In this document: in pieces, positions 1 through 11,452 of the stretch
Layout of the letters: each line of letters opens with the position of its first letter
How positions within the stretch are numbered: position 1 is the first letter of the stretch
NCBI RefSeq assembly: GCF_019649055.1
Contig: NW_026570384.1
Location: 124,001 to 188,000 of the forward strand
Direction: 5' to 3'
Source of the DNA: Paramacrobiotus metropolitanus
Lineage: Eukaryota; Tardigrada; Eutardigrada; Parachela; Macrobiotidae
Length of the DNA stretch: 64,000 bases
Program-made: the position numbers and the translations under genes
The notes under the pieces: generated by a model
What the model was told of the DNA's origin: nothing
What the model saw: the letters and a program-made list of their open reading frames with translations, nothing else
Databases searched by the model: none

Positions 1-663
1 AATCTGCAAAAGCATCACCCAGCTTCTTTGGGGATCCACATTTAACTCACACTCTAGTTTTTCCAAGGAGTCTCGATAGAAAATCGAATCCATTACGATC
101 CCGGGTACGCTCCACATATGAACATAAACCAGCGCACCAACACAGAGAATAACAGCAATTTTAACCGTGTGGAGTCTTCGGTAACTATAGGGATAGATCA
201 CCGCCCATAACCGGTTGACGGTGATTAGTACGTGGGCGTGCATTGCCCAGGCGGTGATGACATAGTTACAATACAGGAAAAGGTCACATGCTGCGCTGCC
301 AATTATCCACCGGTCACACGAAAGACCGAACAATAGATCCAAAGGATTTTCGACTACAGCAAAGGTCACGTTTGCTAGGAGGAGGTTGGCGATGTAAATA
401 TTAAAGGAAGCGTTGACTCGTCCGCGGCATAGAAGGCTGACTAAACCGGCTGTGTTTAGAACAACAATAAAACTCATAAAGCATAATTCAATCAGAACCA
501 GCGGATCGCGCCAATTCCCGTAATTATTGCACACTGGATCCACGGTTTCATTCAACGATGCTGAAACATTTAGATCAACTGTATCATTTAAAAAAATAGA
601 GCTGTTTAGATCAACTGTATCGTTCAACAAATTAGAAAGGTAGGATAAGATAGTCACGTCCAT
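1..663 (-). CDS. Class A GPCR, 5' part (runs off left edge)
   Basis: An open frame starts at ATG 663-661 and stays open to base 1, giving about 220 residues of a rhodopsin-type seven-helix receptor. The N-terminal tail is short and has several N-glycosylation sequons (NDT, NSS, NVS, NET), including a duplicated LNDTVDLN unit. Helix 1 (LCFMSFIVVLNTAGLVSLL), helix 2 (IYIANLLLANVTFAVV), the conserved Cys before helix 3 (SAACDLFLY) and helix 4 follow. The E/DRY position at the end of helix 3 reads VNRLWAV, as in the receptor at 43559-45219, so the two are paralogues. It probably acts at the plasma membrane through G proteins; the ligand cannot be told. Helices 5-7 lie outside the window. No intron is seen in this part. 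Confidence 0.85.
   Translation of the reverse strand, partial: MDVTILSYLSNLLNDTVDLNSSIFLNDTVDLNVSASLNETVDPVCNNYGNWRDPLVLIELCFMSFIVVLNTAGLVSLLCRGRVNASFNIYIANLLLANVTFAVVENPLDLLFGLSCDRWIIGSAACDLFLYCNYVITAWAMHAHVLITVNRLWAVIYPYSYRRLHTVKIAVILCVGALVYVHMWSVPGIVMDSIFYRDSLEKLECELNVDPQRSWVMLLQI
567..630. repeat. Short direct duplication in GPCR N-terminus
   Basis: The string TAGATCAACTGTATC occurs twice, about 36 bases apart, and encodes two LNDTVDLN units in the extracellular tail of the receptor. It duplicates a glycosylation sequon. Confidence 0.7.
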
Positions 664-1872
664 AGCTCTTTCTTTTGAGAACGCTCAACTTGGACAGGGG
701 GAAAAATTGTTAGCATACCCGTGATTAAATATTCCACTATAGGTCTCCCATACATCTGTACCTTTAATGCGCTACTTTCAGCGATCCGACCTGACGTCAG
801 GATACACTCTTGTCGCCAAAGAACCTTGTAAAGAAACAGCACACACACACACCGGCTATTTGTAGTTCTAGCACACAGTCCTTGCGGAACTCCTAGTGCG
901 GATGTGTATGTATATCTATATACGGTAGAAGTGTAGCGCAGAAATACCACGCACTTTGAATTGCAATATGATCCTAATGGTCAAATTCTTTGCTTTTTGC
1001 CCGGAGACGGTCATGTACCTTACCCTTTATTGCCATTATAGGGACACCAACAATGGGATAGGTATATGTACAACATAAAGCACTCCATTATGAATACACT
1101 GCATTCCAAAACTGTAAGAACAAATGTCACTTTCTTGTTAACGTTTAGCAATAACAAATACAGTGTACACTGTTCATGTAGATCTAGATAGATCATAGAT
1201 ATATAAAACACGATAATATTGCGACCCTACTGTTTACCAAATTTTAGCTAATATGGGTTCGCAAATATCTTCTGGCTCCCACTTCTTGCTCGATATTAAC
1301 GACTCAAAAGCTATCAATGCATTTAAAAAAGCACATCAGCCTGTCAAATATACACTCGTTACAAATGCACAGTACATGAACAGCTGTACTTGTACGTGTT
1401 TGTCCCGCACTGGAAGCAAATGCCATGGAAAGAGGTTGGTGGTTCTGTTGATTCACCGGTGCATTGGAAATTATCTTAGAGACTCTATCGTTACTGTTCA
1501 TTGTCAGCTTGAAATGCCCAAAATGAATAGTGATTGGGTACTTGGGCTTTTTGAATTTCATACCGAGGGTGAGCTGTTCCATTTTACTCAAACAGTTTTA
1601 ACAGCCAAATGCAACAGTGTGTCTGTAACATATATTTATCGTTACTTGGTTGCGCACAAAAGATACGTAAGAACCGTTAATTTCAAGTTTCTTTTGAAAA
1701 CAGGAGATGGATTAATTTATGGGAGCATTCAAAGAAGCCCTCCCGCCATGTTTTGCAAATCAATATTTAATTATCTAATAATCAAACGAACTTCTGAGTT
1801 CTCCATGGAATTTGTTTTAATAAATGGTAAGCATGGAATTTGTTTTAATATAAATAAAGCATGGAATTTGTT
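664..1872. other. Intergenic stretch between GPCR and PM20D2-like gene
   Basis: No recognisable gene. An ATG-started frame of 207 codons (1253-1876, plus strand) begins MGSQISS and resembles no family I know. It ends inside the tandem repeat at 1803-1880 and overlaps a minus-strand frame, so I treat it as unproven. Confidence 0.4.
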
Positions 1873-1880
1873 TTAATAAA
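1803..1880. repeat. Three tandem units of about 28 bp
   Basis: The unit CATGGAATTTGTTTTAAT is repeated three times (near 1803, 1832 and 1860), separated by short AT-rich spacers. The last unit overlaps the stop codon of the minus-strand PM20D2-like gene, so the last few residues of that protein derive from the repeat. Confidence 0.8.
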
Positions 1881-3943
1881 TGGTAAAATCGCCTTTCGCA
1901 CTGGAAGTTTCTACATCGACTCCCACGAATGTTTTGCGACGCTCGGTGAATTCCTGGCGAACGCTGAGTTGCATATCGGGATTAGCGAGTAGCTCCAGTA
2001 CAGTCATAGCCAGTGCCAGACCGGCACGACGAGCGCACCTGTGCGCTTCCAACGTCCCGGCTATGGCTTGAAACTCTCGTGTATGAATCATTATTGGGGC
2101 ACCTATAATAAACCATATATAGATGCTGCATGATGAAAACTGCAAAACTAATGTAAACAACCGTCTGACCAATCGCATAGGCTGGGTGAATACTGGGAAT
2201 TAGTGTTGACACATTTCCCATGTCGGTTGAACCGTAACTTGGCCGAGCCGGTGGGAAAGACATTCCTGCAAAGTTGCAAAGAAGAACAAACTGTTCAACA
2301 AATATTATGAGATTTCTGGGGTCAATATTTTTTACAGAATGTTACTGTTATGCCAAAATTTTCATACCATCACAAGTAACCTGCCAAATCTACCGCTTAT
2401 AAATTAAAAGTTTGTTTTAAAAACTAACAGTATCCTGTCGGTATCGCTACAGTAAATAGTGTTCTGCCATGCACCATTGTGTACAACATTGTTCGCGACA
2501 TTGCGGCGACCGTTCTTTGACACTTTGATGCAGCTCACAAAGTGATGAATATTGGCAGTTGGCACTACTTGTTTCAGTTTTAATTTTTGACTTTTATTCG
2601 AAGCAGTAGCAGTTTGCTTGCCGCTTTTTTTCACAAAAACCAATAAAAAGGAAACTTAGGACATTTTAAAACCTTTGCAGCTCTTTGTGATAGTTTCGAT
2701 TTAATTAGCTAGCTGCGAGCGTACCATGTTTCTGACCATAGTGTTTGTAAACGGACAGCATAGTTTTGTTGATCATCAGTGCCCCACACGCCGGTTCCTT
2801 GAATTCTGCTTGTAAGCGGCATCCTAAATTCGTACGACAGGAATTCAGTCTATCGACATGTTCTGGCTGGGTTTGTCCCCATCTAACCTGTGGCAGTGGC
2901 AGCCGCTGTAAAACAAGCCATTACGTTCTTCTGCAGCGTCTTCATGTCGTTGGTCGTGGGCGCACGGAGCAGGTAGGAGCATTTGGTGTATTCTGGAATA
3001 ATGTTGGGTTTGGCGCCTCCGTCCACTATCGTGACGTGGATCTGATTGCCCACTTTAAGACGCTGTCGCAACATGGCAATGTTGTTGTATGCTGTTACCG
3101 CGGCATCCAGGGCGTTAACGCCTTCCCAGGGTCCGCAGGATGCGTGAGCTGCTTTGCCGAAAAATTCTACTTCCAGCTGAGAGAAAAACCCGTGATAGCT
3201 TTAGAAAGTTTAACAGTTTTATTGTTTAAAGTTAACAAGACCCCAAAACGTCTTCAGTTTCGAAGCTAAGTGGATTTTGAATTATGATATCGGTATACTC
3301 TGGTAATCGCTAAAATGTCTAACTCCACGATGTCCACCGGAGCCGGATGCGCCATCAATGCGAAATCCACATTCTGGAATGCACCGGCATCGATCAATTT
3401 GACCTTTCCCGCGCCTCCTTCCTCAGCTGGGCAACCAATACACACGACCTGCGGAATCATGTCCAATATTATATAAGCCACAAAAGTACAGTAAGTAAAA
3501 GTGAAGTGTACCCGGCCTTGTAAATCGGAACCCTTCAGGGCATGACACACGCCTAAAAAAGCTGCCAGTCCGGTTTCCGTGATCAGGTTGTGTCCACATG
3601 CGTGCCCGATCTCCGGTAACGCGTCGTATTCTAACAGCACCGCAACCGTTGCATGCCGTTCGGCATCGAATTGTCTTGTTTGGAATTCAGCCAAAAACGA
3701 CGTCTCAAGATTGCCATAGTTGCGTATCACGGGATAACCGTTGCTCTCCAAGTACGCCGTAATGATCTTGACGGCCTGGAATTCCTGATACGACAGTTCC
3801 GGATTATTCCAGATGGACTGACTTAGCTCCTCTAGTGACTCTGACTTGTCCTGAATCAGCGATGCCACAGAAAGCTCGTATGGCGCGCTTTTCGAAAATC
3901 GGGATAGCTGGGCGTTAAGTGAATTTAGATGGTCGGCGGACAT
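1873..3943 (-). CDS. PM20D2: PM20D2-like M20 family dipeptidase
   Basis: Six exons on the minus strand: 3943-3512, 3448-3299, 3176-2888, 2823-2725, 2265-2170 and 2102-1873. All have GT-AG borders and matching phases and give 431 residues, close to the vertebrate protein length. The M20 metal-binding motifs are present: EYDALPEIGHACGHN (HACGHN at 114-119) and PAEEGG (151-156). The lid-domain segment FFGKAAHAS...PWEGVNALDAAV and the late STDMGNVS segment also match PM20D2. The vertebrate enzyme is a metal-dependent dipeptidase acting on beta-alanyl and gamma-aminobutyryl dipeptides, probably cytosolic. By inference this one hydrolyses similar dipeptides. Start chosen at the first ATG. A 63-nt first intron is open in frame, so a naive reading fuses it. 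The stop lies in a tandem repeat. Confidence 0.9.
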
Positions 3944-4361
3944 TTCAGTTGCGTTAAGTGAGCAAAACTTTTACTAATATACTACAAATGTGCTGTTAAC
4001 GCACAAAGTAAACATCCGAAGTGATTTCTGGTGATATAATTTTATGGGTGCATAAAACTGCAAAAGCGGTGTAAAAGAAAGAAAACATACGAAAGGAAAA
4101 TGCATTTGACATCCTGTTTAAGTGCTGGACCTAATCTTGTAGTATTTGCGCTGATTGCGAGAGACATACTCGAAAGTCGAAACTGTATATCAAGTTTCGT
4201 TGCTACCACCACAATTATCTTATCGGCTCTACAGTATAACCATCTTCGTATCTTATCCGAGGGTTCGTCAAGCAGGCACCAAGTTCGAAAGTGCACGAAC
4301 CATTTGCAATCAGTAGTTTGCAGCGAGAAGGGATATTACGGTCCAATCCATGACAATTATT
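3944..4361. other. Intergenic, nothing recognised
   Basis: Contains the upstream side of the PM20D2-like gene and the 3' flank of the GR-like copy. Overlapping frames of 84-89 codons on both strands show no family similarity. Confidence 0.5.
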
Positions 4362-5835
4362 TTATGTAAATGTGTCATGACAGGCATCTGAATAGCTTTT
4401 GCTGCGGTCGACAATCTCTTGGATAAAGACTGCAGAAGATATTAAAAGCGTGCACACCTTCGAAAAATAAAATTATGATCAGTGATACAAAAATTATGAT
4501 GGCATCATGATCAGTGATATAAAAATTGATAAGAATGCCATATAACAAACACGATTAGTAAAACTAAGTAAATTTACCCTGGCCAAAAGGGCGCGCGAGT
4601 ACTGTACCATACCACCGCCCTTATAACATGTAGGGTTCGTTTTTGCAGTTAGCTCTATGTTGTTCAACATATCCATCAGATAGTTCCATTCCTAAAGGCA
4701 AAATTATTAAAGGACATACTCTCCCGTTTGAAGTATTAAGTACTCGTACTGCACCTGTGCACTTTGCATGTTTTCTGTAGCATCCATTCGGATCTTCGTA
4801 CCAATTTGAATTTGGAGACGGTATATTAACAAACGAAATTCGTCAGCCTAATAGTAACAAGATTGTCAAGAGAATTCGGGGCAAATCCGTAAAACTATCT
4901 TGCCTTTTCAGAACCAGCCACCAGCGGAACCGCAAAGAGCACAGGAATACTGAAAAATAGGATCAAGCTTCCATAAGCAAAAACGTTACCCAGGACGCTG
5001 GTCGAAGAGTCAATGGTTATTAAGGCGATAAATGAGCAACACAATGCCAAATTAAATCCCGAGATGCTCCATAACACCCAACCGTAAGTACCATTTACCG
5101 ACTGTATAAATGCAACCAATTCCTCTTGAAAAGCCCGAAAACCCTTTACAACCTCAATAATGTCTTTCAAGAAAAAGTGTTCTTCGTTTATTTGTGCACA
5201 AAGTGCGTTCCGGTTCACTGCAACATTTGCGCACGAATCCCGTAATACCAAAGCACTCATGATAACACAGATATGCATCTGCTGCACCAAATAATACGGT
5301 ACGGTACATAATATTATCCAGATTAGGACACCCAGGACAGCGCTGGCGTACAGAGGTAGGGGATAATATGCGCCATGGAAATCACTGCCGTACCATGCCG
5401 GATCATGGTCCATGTAGTCTCGCCATTCAAAATATTCCCACACAATCGTTGTACATAAACTCAAAAAGGAGAAAATACCGGCAATCATTTGGTGCTGGTT
5501 CCACCTTTCTGCTTTGATACCAGCCGACTCAGCCAGTTTACGTAATGCAACCGCCGTGCGCCGCCAGGAAGACCGTTGCGTTAGGAAGATAAGTGTTACT
5601 ACGGGTGGCTGCAGTGCGAATGTCGCGTTCCAGATGACACTGTCTTATGGGTGTCGATCGCCATGTACAGCGCCATCTCCAAGCCGGCATGTAGAAACCC
5701 GCCCACGACAAATGCAGCACCGATGGAGGAAACAGTGAATGATAGGCATTTCGATTTGGATAAGGATGAAAAAATAGATTCGGGTGGCAAGAAACCGGCG
5801 AGAGCCAACAGTTTTTCTGGTAGAAAATGGGACAT
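4362..5835 (-). pseudogene. GR-like receptor with one exon-1 frameshift
   Basis: Exon pieces on the minus strand are 5835-4904, 4847-4755, 4691-4578 and 4457-4362, all phase 0. The product starts MSHFLPEKLLALAGFLPP and follows the cluster's seven-helix pattern, including WEYFEWRDYMDHDPAWYGSDF and PYYLVQQMH. The last exons carry the late GG.VQYSR segment and a final helix before VDRS. Between DTHKT and IWNATFALQPPV (near 5655) about 11 codons are missing and the frame shifts, so exon 1 is not continuous. The first donor is AAG|GCAAG, a GC donor instead of GT. Exons 2-4 are clean. Either it is a young pseudogene or the shift is a sequence error. It is closest in sequence to the copy at 25275. 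Confidence 0.75.
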
Positions 5836-6533
5836 AATGTTACTGCTCTCAGACGATGATGAAGAAGCGATCGCAGAAATCAAAATATATGTGATAAAGG
5901 AGTGCTTACATTGTCATTATAATGTGGGAACGCTGTACTATATATGTATTGCGCAAACGATTCGGGTGAATGATTGCTGAAATCACTACTGTACTAGTTG
6001 TAATACGCAACATCATCGAATTGAATAATTACTTAAAATCATCCGATATCGGTACGAGTGTTGGTTTACAGCTTTACGGAATACCGTAGTATGCACGAAA
6101 CGTTTTGTGCAAGCAGGAAGTGCAGTCCTTTGCAATTAAAACTTCATCTTCAAAATATCCTTTGCTATCGAACTTTGCCGGTAACGAAATTTGCTCACAA
6201 CGTCTTCTTGGTAAGATCCACAATGTCACAGCATGTTGTTCTTTGTGTGTGATGTGTCTAATGGGAATCACCAAGTCTAATAGGACGATCTAACATACAG
6301 GCATATAACAGCTGTCAAAATGCGTTTGCTGCAGACCGAGTCCTCTTAATCAAACTCCATCTGGAGCGTAGGGATGCGAAATAGTTAGCATCTCACGAGG
6401 ATTCAGTTCAACCGAACACTCATCGCTTTTGTTTGCGCAAGGCAGAAACAGAGTGCCAAGCAACTACACCTTGTTGCATGTTGACAACTACATAAGCGGT
6501 TCCAGATAATTATATCAATGCGTATACTGCCGT
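5836..6533. other. Divergent intergenic region
   Basis: Lies between the minus-strand GR-like copy and the plus-strand IR-like piece and should hold both promoters if either is expressed. Short antisense frames around 6058-6293 have no recognisable similarity. Confidence 0.4.
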
Positions 6534-7003
6534 ATGGATAACATTCAGACGCACATGGAAGCCGATTGTGGGGAATACTATCGTATATGCAATCATCTTG
6601 CCAATGGAGTTGTGGCTGATCATGAGCTGGATGATGTTCTAACGGTCAGCGTCAATGAAAACGCCCCTTATAGCTACGAATCACCGCCGGGGTCGCTGTG
6701 TTTCTGCGGTTTCGCCATTACTGTCTTAAAGGATCTAGCGTCTGAAGTCGGTCTAAGGTAATGCAGCTGTTGCTGAGGCGCCACTGATATGTTATTACTT
6801 GTGCGGGTTATTTACCTGCTTACTAACTTTCTGTCCAGTGAAACGCAGTACTGTTTGTCTCCTAGGCTATTCCTGATACCTGATCGAAACCGACCAGAAT
6901 TTAACACCTCTGAAATCGGTGCGCCTGTCGACGTGGCACAAGGACGTGCCGATATTAGTGTTTGTCCGTTCACATTCCCGTACGATAGTGATTGCAGAAA
7001 ATT
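6534..7003 (+). pseudogene. IR-like receptor fragment, ligand-binding exons
   Basis: Exon 6534-6757 encodes an S1-type ligand-binding segment with APYSYESPPGSLCFCGF, then L..LASE and a phase-2 donor. The next exon begins at 6866 (RLFLIPDRNRPEFNTSE...QGRADISVCPFTF) and matches the same place in the IR-like gene at 38577. After about 7003 the similarity stops and the frame runs into unrelated AT-rich DNA, closing at 7064. The channel part expected next is not adjacent. A similar receptor's channel part appears 2.4 kb downstream (9385-10954) and has its own partial copy of the QGR segment. This is therefore either a truncated tandem copy or the 5' half of one gene split by an insertion. I favour a broken copy. 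Confidence 0.65.
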
Positions 7004-9384
7004 GATCAATTTTAGGCTAATTTATACTAAATTTTACGCATTTTCGAGTGTGGAATTTGTGTAGTGAGTTGGTCTCCTAAAATTGCAGCGGAAGTATCGC
7101 AAAAGTGCATTTTAGGGACTTTCGGGATATTTTTCAGGGATGAAATGCGGAAACTTTGCACTCTATATGTGGCTCATATGCGCAATAAAGTTAGTTCTTA
7201 TTGCATAGGTACTGCATATCAAGCATTCCTACGGTGTACCCCGCACCATCATAAAGCCGTGAAAAAAGTGCTATATTTTATTGGTTTCAAACTAACCGTA
7301 CAGCTTCGAAAATTCTAACGCGAGAACAGATATTTCGGAAATCCAAGGTGTACAGCGACCTTCTACCACAAAGTTACAAATGCAGAAAAAACATTCATAA
7401 TACAGAACGCTAATTTCTTAAATAATTTTAGTAATAATGTTTACAAACATAACCACGGATATCCAAGTCAATTCACTAGAATTTTCACGAAATCATTCGA
7501 GACTGTTCGCGAGCGTCGAATCGCCGTCCATGTGCAAATTCACAGGAAAAGAATCCTGAAGCTTGTTCGAGTTGTAGTTGACTGCACGTCTGTCCATAGG
7601 ATTTCCCACAATATCTACAACAAACAGATCGTGAACGGTATTGATTAAAAAAAATCTTTCCTAAAAACGGAATTTTCACATTTCAAGAAGATCAATTGTC
7701 GTAAAAATCTGGAATTCCAAATTTTACCTTTAAATAAATCGCAGTGGTGATTGGTGACGGCGTTTTGCTGTTCGCGCTTAAAACGTGAGAAATCAAGCAT
7801 GCATTAAAAATAAATGTTATTTTTGTAACCTCGTTTTAGCTTCAGTTATGCAACGACAGAAAACTTATGATAACTGCTTTCTTTATTTAAAACCGATTTC
7901 CATAGAAATACAAGTGCGCATACCTCAAGTTGTTCCACTTTTAATCATCTCTAAAAGTTATGGATATCCAAGACCTGCAGCATGCAGCAAGGTTAACAAA
8001 ACTGAGCAAGTCACCGCGCGCCTACTATTTATTCGTCATTGAAATTTGTGGATTTCCAAAATTTATATTTTTAAAATACCTTAACTAAGACGCTGTTTCT
8101 CGTTTGAGAGCAGACAGACTGTTGCGGCCACAAGAAACGGCAGCAATGCGTTGAAGCCCAGGCGTTTTGCTATTGCTGGCATTAGCAAAACTGGCGCCAC
8201 CTACGACAAGTCGGAAACTATTTTTGAAAACAAACGTTGCAGATCCCGTATTATAATGAAAACAAACGTTGCTGATTCCAACACGCCTCTAAATACAACT
8301 GTTTTTAATGGCTCAAATGACTTACCAATAATGGACGCTTCTTTATCACGGTGCGCAGTGGAAAGGCTTGGAAATCCACGTTGTCGCAAGAATCTGCAAA
8401 TTATCACGTTCAAAGTCAGCCACTGTTTGCTTTGCTGTCTAGTGTCTACTAAAATACCGTTTTCAAATTCCACCGTTTTAAATGGAAATCCTTGATCAAA
8501 TCTTCTAATCATTTCCGAAAACTATAAATATGGCAGAAGCAACTAAAACAGTCCAACTACTGACTTCGTCTTACTAGACTGATCGACTAACTTCAACTTG
8601 CAACGGCAAGCTGCTATTTCACTGGCAATGAACTGAATGAACGAGCTGAAACCGCTCGGCCAATCAAAAAGCAGGGGATGGTGTCCGCTATAAATGCCAA
8701 TTTCTTATTGATTTTGAATTTTATTTTGAAAAATTTGCTTTATTAACAATTGTTTTTGCCAAAACTTATAACAAAAATTTATTTTTAAACTTTGAAAATT
8801 AAATTAAAATTTCCAGTAAGTATTAGACTTAGGTAGTAATAGATATTACTGTCAGTTTTACCTGATGGTACTTCGTCCCTATTAAAGCAAATCGAGTCAA
8901 CGATTCAATGTAGCTCATGGAAATCCAAGTCTCCAATGTTTCATCGCGATTGAATGATTGTCAAGTGCAGCAACATAAATTCCAAGCCATGGGGAGACGA
9001 AAGAAGGAATGATGGTGCTGGGAAAGGCTCGTCATGGTGCTCGCGCGCAAACTTGAACGCGCGTGTATGCGTCTGCCCGTGACAACTACGACTGCCAGCT
9101 GGCCAGGGCGCTTTGATTCCATAACAATCTTTGCAGTTCGTGAATTCTCCATAACGGTTTTTTAGAGAACCCCTAATATTATAAATATGACCCGGAAACG
9201 GTTTTTGTATTAAAAAAACCCGGAAATCCAAGAATATTAGATAAATTCTACAGGACAATAAAAATGCAGAAAACCTCCTGCAAGTTATCAGTTGTAAAAT
9301 GGCATTTTGCAGAACTCAAAATTTTACTTGCGGATTCAATGTGGGCATACTGCTGTCGCCACAGGGCGGACGCAATGCTTTTGT
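7004..9384. other. AT-rich block with a recurring GGAAATCCAAG motif
   Basis: No gene recognised. The block separates the two IR-like pieces. The motif GGAAATCCAAG or a close variant recurs at about 7337, 7457, 7962, 8050, 8370, 8484, 8919 and 9222. A 36-bp tandem duplication (unit containing GAAAACAAACGTTGC) lies at 8222-8280. This could be a decayed non-autonomous mobile element inserted in an IR-like gene, but I found no terminal repeats or coding remnant. Confidence 0.4.
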
Positions 9385-10954
9385 GCGGGATTGAGCCCGC
9401 TGCGTATTTTGGAATACGATGTCATCCCCCTGCATTTTATGCGTAAATACCATGTCGGGGTACACAAGTTTCATATTGTACATAGTGATGCGGTCTCGGT
9501 TTTGGAGGGTTTGGCCTACAGCTTTTCTCTGTCCACCTGGATGGGAATTGGGATAATATCTATGCTATTCTATGTTATGCTTTCTGGGGATAAATTTCTG
9601 ACTTACCGTACTAGGCGGAGTTCTTCATTCTGCTACAAAATATTGGTGTCATGCAGCGAAGCGCTGTATGACCTTTTCTGTGTTGCCTTTAGTGGAGGTA
9701 TATAACAAAATTAATACATTTTTGTTAAATTTTACTTCTTGTATTATGCATGACCAGATAGGCAGTTGCAACTGCTTTGCACTGTACAATGCATATTTGC
9801 TAAATACCTTTTTGCGCTTCATAGATTTCCATATGACCGGGACTACTGTCCTAACATATCGCATTCTGCAGCTGATTTATGTGCCATGGACTATGCTCAT
9901 GTTTGCCATCATAACAACATCATTAACCGCAACACTCAGCGTCAGTACATTTACGTTTCCCTTCCGTAGAGCAGAAGAAATGTTTCATTCGGACTTCAAG
10001 TTGCTCGCTCGCGAACAGCCACCGGATCAATCCTCCGAAAGTATCATCGCGGAAACATGGAGAGATAAGACTGTTTTTATACCATACTCTCTCCCCGATT
10101 CCACCTTAATAAACGGTGCTATCAACACGTCCCAGCAAACGGCAATACTGTGCCCATTTGATGAAATTCCAACTTGCACCAACAACGGCATCGTTCCGGT
10201 GTTCTCATGGGGCGTCTCGCGCTGGGTCTCAATACTCCAGAGCAAGAAGGATCAACCGTTCATGGGAGGGATGAAGCAGAAGTAGGAAGCATTATTTAAA
10301 AAAAGAGTTAAAATTTTATACAATCTGTTTTATGCGGCTGTAACTTATTCCATGCTTCTTATAAGAATCATTCGCTATATGAGCAGGCACCACAATCTAC
10401 TACCACAGGATTTATTTTCAAAGTTTATTAATGTAATGTTTGTGCCATGTTTACCGGCGAGTCCTTGCGCTCTCCCGCCAAAAATTTAAAGCACGCACGC
10501 CTTTTTAAAACTAATAAAACACAAGACTGATTGCCTCTATTAAGAGCATTATAAGCATTATTAGTATTAGCTGCCTACAGCATTATTAGCCTATAACTTT
10601 CTACTTATTATCCTGAGCATACTGCATACGTAGCTTTCTTTTGTATCATTCGCATTTTTGCAGTTGAATGTTATTTTTAGGATGCTAATGCTGCTGCAAA
10701 CCGGAATTCCAAAGCATCTAATGGAAATTCACAAGATTTTTACATATAAGAATAAAGTCAATGCGCAATCGTTAAGCTTTGCGGGGGCTTCGGTACATCT
10801 AAGGAGCGTGTTTGCCGAGCGTCCTCTGACGGTGCGAAAACTGGAAAAGACATGGACAGGTTTTCTTTTTTTAATCTCTCTAACTGTAATAATATTTCTG
10901 TTTGAAGTTTGCCTAAAATATTACATATTTCAAGTATACTCGCATCAAAACTGA
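9385..10954 (+). CDS. IR-like channel region, 5'-truncated
   Basis: Pieces are 9385-9697, 9825-10281 and 10681-10954, joined in phases 1 and 2 as in the gene at 38577. The first has EYDVIPLHF.RKYHVGVH, then a membrane segment (STWMGIGIISMLFYVML) and a pore-loop region ending AFSGG. The second has the third helix with ITTSLTATLSVS, which sits where ionotropic glutamate receptors have SYTANLAAF, and the S2 lobe with FVIPYSLPD...VPVFSWGVSRWVS. The third has MLMLLQTGIPKHL and a last helix (TGFLFLISLTVIIFLFEV). The family forms ligand-gated cation channels, used by arthropods for smell, taste and temperature. No intact ligand-binding 5' half is attached, so it may be a non-functional remnant. The frame before 9385 is uncertain. 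Confidence 0.65.
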
Positions 10955-11452
10955 CTTGCCAATTAACACCTGCACCCTTGATTTACCATTGCTTAATTAT
11001 CATTTCCGTTAATTTATGGTATGCATAGATACCTTATAGTACTTTGTATACAAAAGACTGTACTTATTAAGTGCAAAAGCTTAAAATTTCAAACTCAGTA
11101 TTAAAGATCCGAAAGTTATCAGCATCTTCAAATATTATTGTTGCCTAAACGCACTAATACGGTAAAATGCACCGATGAATATTAGTGTGCCCCGTAGAGA
11201 CTGCCATCAGTGCCATGATGTTTAATTAACAACGTCAGCCCCGCTTCATGCACTGAGTCAACCGAAGGCATGGTGAAAACAAACTTTAAAATAATTCCAC
11301 AAAAAAGCAAACAAAGTGTATTAAAAAAGCAAACGCAACGAACAAAGTGTATTAAAGTATTATTGATCCACACGGTTTTTCAACATTAAGTTTTAAGATG
11401 TTTTTTGTGCAACGCCAGCAGCTATAAACTTTTGTCGCATGTTGGCTTTACC
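10955..11452. other. Intergenic, nothing recognised
   Basis: AT-rich flank between the IR-like 3' end and the next GR-like start. It should hold that gene's promoter. A minus-strand frame at 11182-11373 has no similarity to a family. Confidence 0.4.

Noticed and set aside
1253-1876. 207-codon plus-strand frame starting MGSQISSGSHF
   Set aside because: No family similarity, low-complexity end inside a tandem repeat, and a competing antisense frame. Not enough to call a gene.
6534-10954. One IR-like gene with a 2.4-kb insertion
   Set aside because: The downstream piece has its own partial version of the QGR...C segment, and no target duplication or element ends were found. Two broken tandem copies fit as well or better.
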